This document shows positions 60,656-64,000 of a stretch of 64,000 bases of DNA, piece by piece. Source of the DNA: Odiellus spinosus (lineage: Eukaryota > Arthropoda > Arachnida > Opiliones > Phalangiidae); the NCBI GenBank assembly GCA_963920705.1, contig OY987237.1:6540601-6604600 (forward strand). Reading direction: 5' to 3'. The notes beneath the pieces were generated by a model. That model saw only the letters and a list, made by a program, of their open reading frames with translations. It was not told the origin of the DNA and made no database searches. The position numbers and the translations under genes are program-made. How positions within the stretch are numbered: position 1 is the stretch's first letter; each line of letters begins with the position of its first letter.

Positions 60656-62612
60656 TTTAACTAATGGATTAGGAATATTTAAACGATATGGGATAAAAAA
60701 ACATTTGTTGCTAGGTTGCATTCTCCCTTTGATAAATTATTTTTCGACGATTACCAGATAAAAATTTCTCGATCATTTCTTTATTTAAAAACATTTCTGG
60801 TTACGCTAAGTCAACGGTCGCCAATAAGGCTCGAAAATGTCTGCCCAAAGTTGCTTGTTGCAAAAAGATGCAACATTTAACAAAGGGGTGGTTTAAAATC
60901 GGTGCAATTTAGAAATAAGAAACTCAAACTCGTCCAAACAGTAGATTTAAAAATTCAACTTAGAGAAAACAGCGAACGAAATATAGAGGAAGTAGAATTA
61001 CGTTGAAGGGTTATACTTTGCAAGTACCATCTTATGAAAGTCTAACTTATTAAATAAATTCAAATTTTGGTTTGATTTCAACCCCAAAAATCAAAAGCTA
61101 TTTTGACCGATACTGAAAATGTGTCATTATGTTAACTGAGTCGTTTACTTTCAAATTTCGGATATCTTTCAAGTTAACAAACATTTGATAATTAACTGGG
61201 ATTAAAAAATAGTGGTTTCCATTTGGTACTTTCATTAATTATAATTATGACGATTGTAAAACAATTTTTGTAAAAAGCAAATAAACAAAGACATCAGCAA
61301 AATTAGTTCTTACCCCGCATCTGTATCTGGGTCTAGATTCTGGATCATCCCTTAAGTCCATTAAAGCCAAATAACGGTCCTCTTTCTCGCCTTTCCACTC
61401 CCCGAGACAAACGAAACTCACGTCTGAAACGAAATTAAAATAAAAATATTCAATTACACTTAATTGATTATAATTTAGTCAATTTTAGACTTATTAATTG
61501 CTATTAATAATATAATGATAATAATAAAAATAGTTTTGCTGATAAATCAACACTTAATCGTTGTAAAAGCCTGTAGGGTTGAATGTACTAAAGCTATTAA
61601 GTAACCTACTACGTATTTAGCATTGCCAAAGGCTGTAGTCCGGTAATCCGTGCGGGAACACAAAAATAGCAAAAAAAAAAAAAAACTGCACACGATGTTG
61701 TTTTCCCAGATACCAAAATTACGCGCTGCCATTACCCCTATTGCTTTGCCCCTGAATTCGAGCTTTGCCTTATACACGGTTGTACGAGTGTTGAAACACT
61801 TCTACAGGTGTCCCATAGAAAATATATTAACGTCCCAATGTATTTTCTATGGGACGCATGTAGAAATATTTCATCATATTCAGCATTGCTGTCTTCCTGT
61901 CAGCTGAGAGTAATTTCGATCTGTTTTATTACGCTACACTAGTTACCGTGAAAATTCACTCTTGTAAACAGTAGAATGGCTAAAAAAAAATCAATTGATT
62001 TTTCTCTTCATCCTGTTTTTAAAGGGAGACTGAAGGAATTTGCGTGTAATATGCGATGGCTTAATTTTTAGAGATCTTAGACCATAAAATAAGTTATTTA
62101 GTAGAATTGTTTTCATTTAAAAAACTTAAATAACTCAGTGCAGGTCGACAACTATTTTGAATTATGAAGGGGGGATACAAGCCAATCAAATCTGGTATCC
62201 ATTTTTCTACCTATTAACGCGTTGATATCATCAAATAAGACATCGAAGGTAGGAGATTTCATATACATATAGGGTTTTTTAAAGTACACTTATACGCTAC
62301 GAAACTCGCGCCATTTAATATTTATTGTACATCACTTACCAAGATCGGGAAAATTGCATTCTCGAAACTTGACAGCCATTCCATTGCCGTAAGGACAATC
62401 GGCCAGTTCAGAATTGGCTTGATTGCAACGAAATAGTCCGTTATTGGCCGTATAGCTGAAACGATAACGACCGTTGATTGGACAGAAGACACTGGATACG
62501 GATGATGGTTGACCGGGAATGGTCATTCCGGGAATGCCGCTTGCGATACCAGGTGGAGATGTTGCCGCTTGGAAACCAGCTGGAGATATGGTAGGAGGAT
62601 TCTGTTGTTTGC
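55762..62612 (-). CDS. Cys-rich extracellular protein, probably GPI-anchored (5' end missing)
   Basis: Exons (minus): 62340-62612, 61314-61423, 59316-59433, 58676-58883, 58522-58589, 58057-58131, 57811-57972, 56681-56784, 56522-56630, 56264-56452, 55762-55880; phases agree, giving about 510 residues. The first exon starts at an acceptor in phase 1, so the signal peptide lies in an unseen upstream exon. The product has repeated Cys-bearing modules (CPINGRYRFSY...CNQ, CLGEWKG, CRFPEWSSGKWDSL, CIGKG, CPITGDYWGEIPG, CLGNWEEDG), the layout of the arthropod DUF7042/7043/7044/7045 proteins of unknown function. A Pro-rich linker (near 56370-56400) precedes a Ser-rich stretch and a hydrophobic C-terminus (SAFVSMIFLTFVSHF), as in GPI-anchor signals. 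Confidence 0.82.
55918..56215. repeat. 29-bp minisatellite in the last intron of the Cys-rich surface protein gene
   Basis: About ten units of TCTTTAAGACTTTTGAACTC + GAACCTTAG, the right-hand ones nearly perfect, the left-hand ones diverged (TCTTCAAGACTTTTGAACTTG...). Confidence 0.9.
56785..57810. other. Intron of the Cys-rich surface protein gene
   Basis: 1 kb intron without visible coding sequence; several TTAGGCTTA / TAAGCCTAA octamers lie between 57290 and 57740, with a poly(T) run near 57700. Confidence 0.45.
58942..59237. mobile_element. Fold-back MITE in the Cys-rich surface protein gene
   Basis: Outer inverted ends AAAGGGCTAGTCTTAC and GTAGGACTAGCCCTTTT; a second inner pair GATTATTCCAAAGAACAG / CTGTTCTTTGGAATAATC is perfect over 18 bp. 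It lies in the intron 58884-59315, with no ORF. Confidence 0.7.
59580..60735. mobile_element. Two AGGGAGAATG-family MITE copies with a (TA)n tract
   Basis: 59580-59738 is the right half of the element at 10888-11313 (ending TTAGGTTGCATTCTCCCT then TTAA). About 60340-60730 is a fuller copy: CATCGTTTAAATAGGCCTAA on the left and GCTAGGTTGCATTCTCCCTT on the right. It is interrupted near its right arm by about 44 bp of alternating TA and a T run (60603-60658). The intron 59434-61313 holds no exon that I can see. Confidence 0.6.
61794..61866. repeat. Hairpin-forming inverted repeat
   Basis: TTCTACAGGTGTCCCATAG + AAAATA and TATTTTCTATGGGAC + GCATGTAGAA pair over about 25 bp with a 16-nt loop; the inner 15 bp are perfect. 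It lies in the intron 61424-62339 of the surface-protein gene. Confidence 0.6.
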
Positions 62613-63117
62613 CTACCAGTAGAAATAATAATTAAATAAAATTAGAAATAATTAGTTTAATCCGAAGTCATTTACGTTATCAAGAATCAATAATGGAATA
62701 TAAAAATTATATTGTAATCTAAATTGAAAGGAACAGCGACTAAATGACTACATATAGCTTGGAGATCTCAATTTGGGTTAAAATGGGCGAAGAAACTCGA
62801 GTTTCAAATTGTTCTTATCTGCGAATGAATAACTCGTATAACTCCTGTGACAATGAGTACGAATAAAAAGTTTCTTGGATAAGAAATGCATATGTTTTTC
62901 GCGAACGGATAATATCTGATTGACATTCACGATGGTCTTATTCAATTAACAAAAGTTATACGAATTCCGAGCTCTAATTCTGGTCAGCGATTTAAAATAA
63001 ATTTGAAAAATATTTTTGTTCATATATTTTAAAGATGACAGACTGAACAGGGTATAACACTCGAATCACCATATATAGGGGTTTGAATAGAAAGTATTTC
63101 CCCACCAAGAGGTATTT

Positions 63118-63154
<37 letters not shown>

Positions 63155-64000
63155 GGGCCAAGATAGGTTATGGGAAAATTTACCAAGGGCGAGTTAACGT
63201 TAAATTTTTCGGTCTCTTTGTAAAAACTGGGGGAACAATTTTTCACCATTAAATTTGACCAAAGAATAAACCAGGTACGCCTTAATTCAACTGAGTTTTA
63301 TAAACTTTGCAAAACTTGAGGTGGATTTATACACAATGTTAAACATCATAGGTTGAAAAGTAGTCCACTAAAACTCCCATTGATTCCTTATAAAATTGAT
63401 TTTATTCGCGATGAAAGGTTTCATTCTAAACAAAGTTGAAGCGAATTAATACCGAATGTTAAACTCAATAGAAGATGAAAGTAGTTCACTCAAACTATCC
63501 TCGAATTAAGGTATTGGTTATTTTAAAGAGATAGTGACATTGTTTTGAATTAAATTAAAATACAGTACTAGAAATTTTTTCTATTTTTTTATCTTCAATT
63601 CATGTTTAATTTTAAAAATTTTGGCTAAATATAAAGCTTCCTAAAGGGCTTTGAATTAATCTTTATTAAATATAAATAATTAAAGTGACGTTGTCAACTT
63701 TTTTCATAATAATGCTCTCAAGAGCGATTTAGTTTTACTATATATATTAAAACAACATATTCAAAATGTTATACCTTTGACTTCATCTGGATTAAGTACT
63801 TTTACTAAAAAGACTGCGCGAAAGTGAGCTTATATTTTGATCTTTCCGAAAATGCTACTTAATTTCCATTTGGAACTCTTTGGAACTCAGAGTTAATGAG
63901 AGTTCGAACTCAATGCACTGTCAAAGCTGAACTCAGGTGTACCGCAAATCCAAGAGTGTCTTTAACAATCATCTCAAAAGATGACACTACCCCTTGGCAA
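62613..64000. other. Upstream region of the Cys-rich surface protein gene
   Basis: I find no exon with the phase needed to join 62612. It holds an end fragment of the TTAGAGCTC family (about 62950-62978), an (AG)n microsatellite (63121-63150) and, at the right edge, a dispersed repeat matching 54170-54260 (CAAAGCTGAACTCAGGTGTA). Confidence 0.5.

Noticed and set aside
60446-60721. 91-codon minus-strand frame across the TA tract
   Set aside because: It runs through an alternating TA microsatellite inside a MITE copy; no coding features.
62992-63249. Possible 5' exon of the Cys-rich surface protein (frame with KETEKFNVNSPL ending at a GTAAAT donor)
   Set aside because: It ends in phase 0 while the downstream exon at 62612 needs phase 1, and the frame that would fit contains stops.

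Overview
This is eukaryotic nuclear DNA, AT-rich, with many short spliced exons (GT-AG introns from about 60 bp to 2.7 kb) and introns full of minisatellites and small inverted-repeat elements. The gene set points to an invertebrate, most likely an arthropod: a single three-repeat Myb, a tail-anchored ALDH3, one glycogen debranching enzyme, an ERI3-type exonuclease, and a Cys-rich surface protein resembling the arthropod DUF7042-7045 family. I cannot name the species. All gene models below were built by hand by joining exons whose reading phases agree and whose products match known families.

Layout. (1) 21-8048 (minus): Myb transcription factor, 14 coding exons, running off the left edge before its stop, with an alternative first exon at 9471-9505 under a GC-rich, E2F-site-bearing promoter. 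(2) 10509-20335 (minus): fatty aldehyde dehydrogenase (ALDH3 class), 12 coding exons, 521 aa, with large repeat arrays in its introns. (3) 24308-31723 (minus): glycogen debranching enzyme AGL, 21 exons, 1566 aa. (4) 33300-43250: a region duplicated in tandem, with two intact six-exon genes for small secreted four-cysteine proteins (34291-36505 and 38211-40761, plus) and a decayed third copy (42858-43215). Each unit also carries a relic of another, minus-strand Cys-rich exon. (5) 44560-46760 (plus): ERI3-like DEDDh 3'-5' exonuclease with a basic, mitochondrial-signal-like N-terminus. (6) 47162-53213 (minus): a Ki-67 homologue with an FHA domain, a PP1-docking motif and a long Ser/Thr-Pro, Lys/Arg-rich repeat tail encoded in one 3.9-kb exon. 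(7) 55762-62612 (minus): Cys-rich extracellular protein with a GPI-anchor-like C-terminus, whose 5' end lies to the right of the clear exons and perhaps outside the window.

The genes do not form one pathway. Myb and Ki-67 are both cell-cycle genes, and ALDH3 and AGL are housekeeping metabolism. The unfamiliar part is the four-Cys secreted family with its co-duplicated relic exon. The rest of the noncoding sequence is dominated by repeats: several minisatellites with a period of 28-31 bp, TTAA-flanked MITE-like elements ending AGGGAGAATG, a hAT-like fold-back element next to ERI3, and a family with TTAGAGCTCGGAAT ends. No tRNA, rRNA or CRISPR array was seen.
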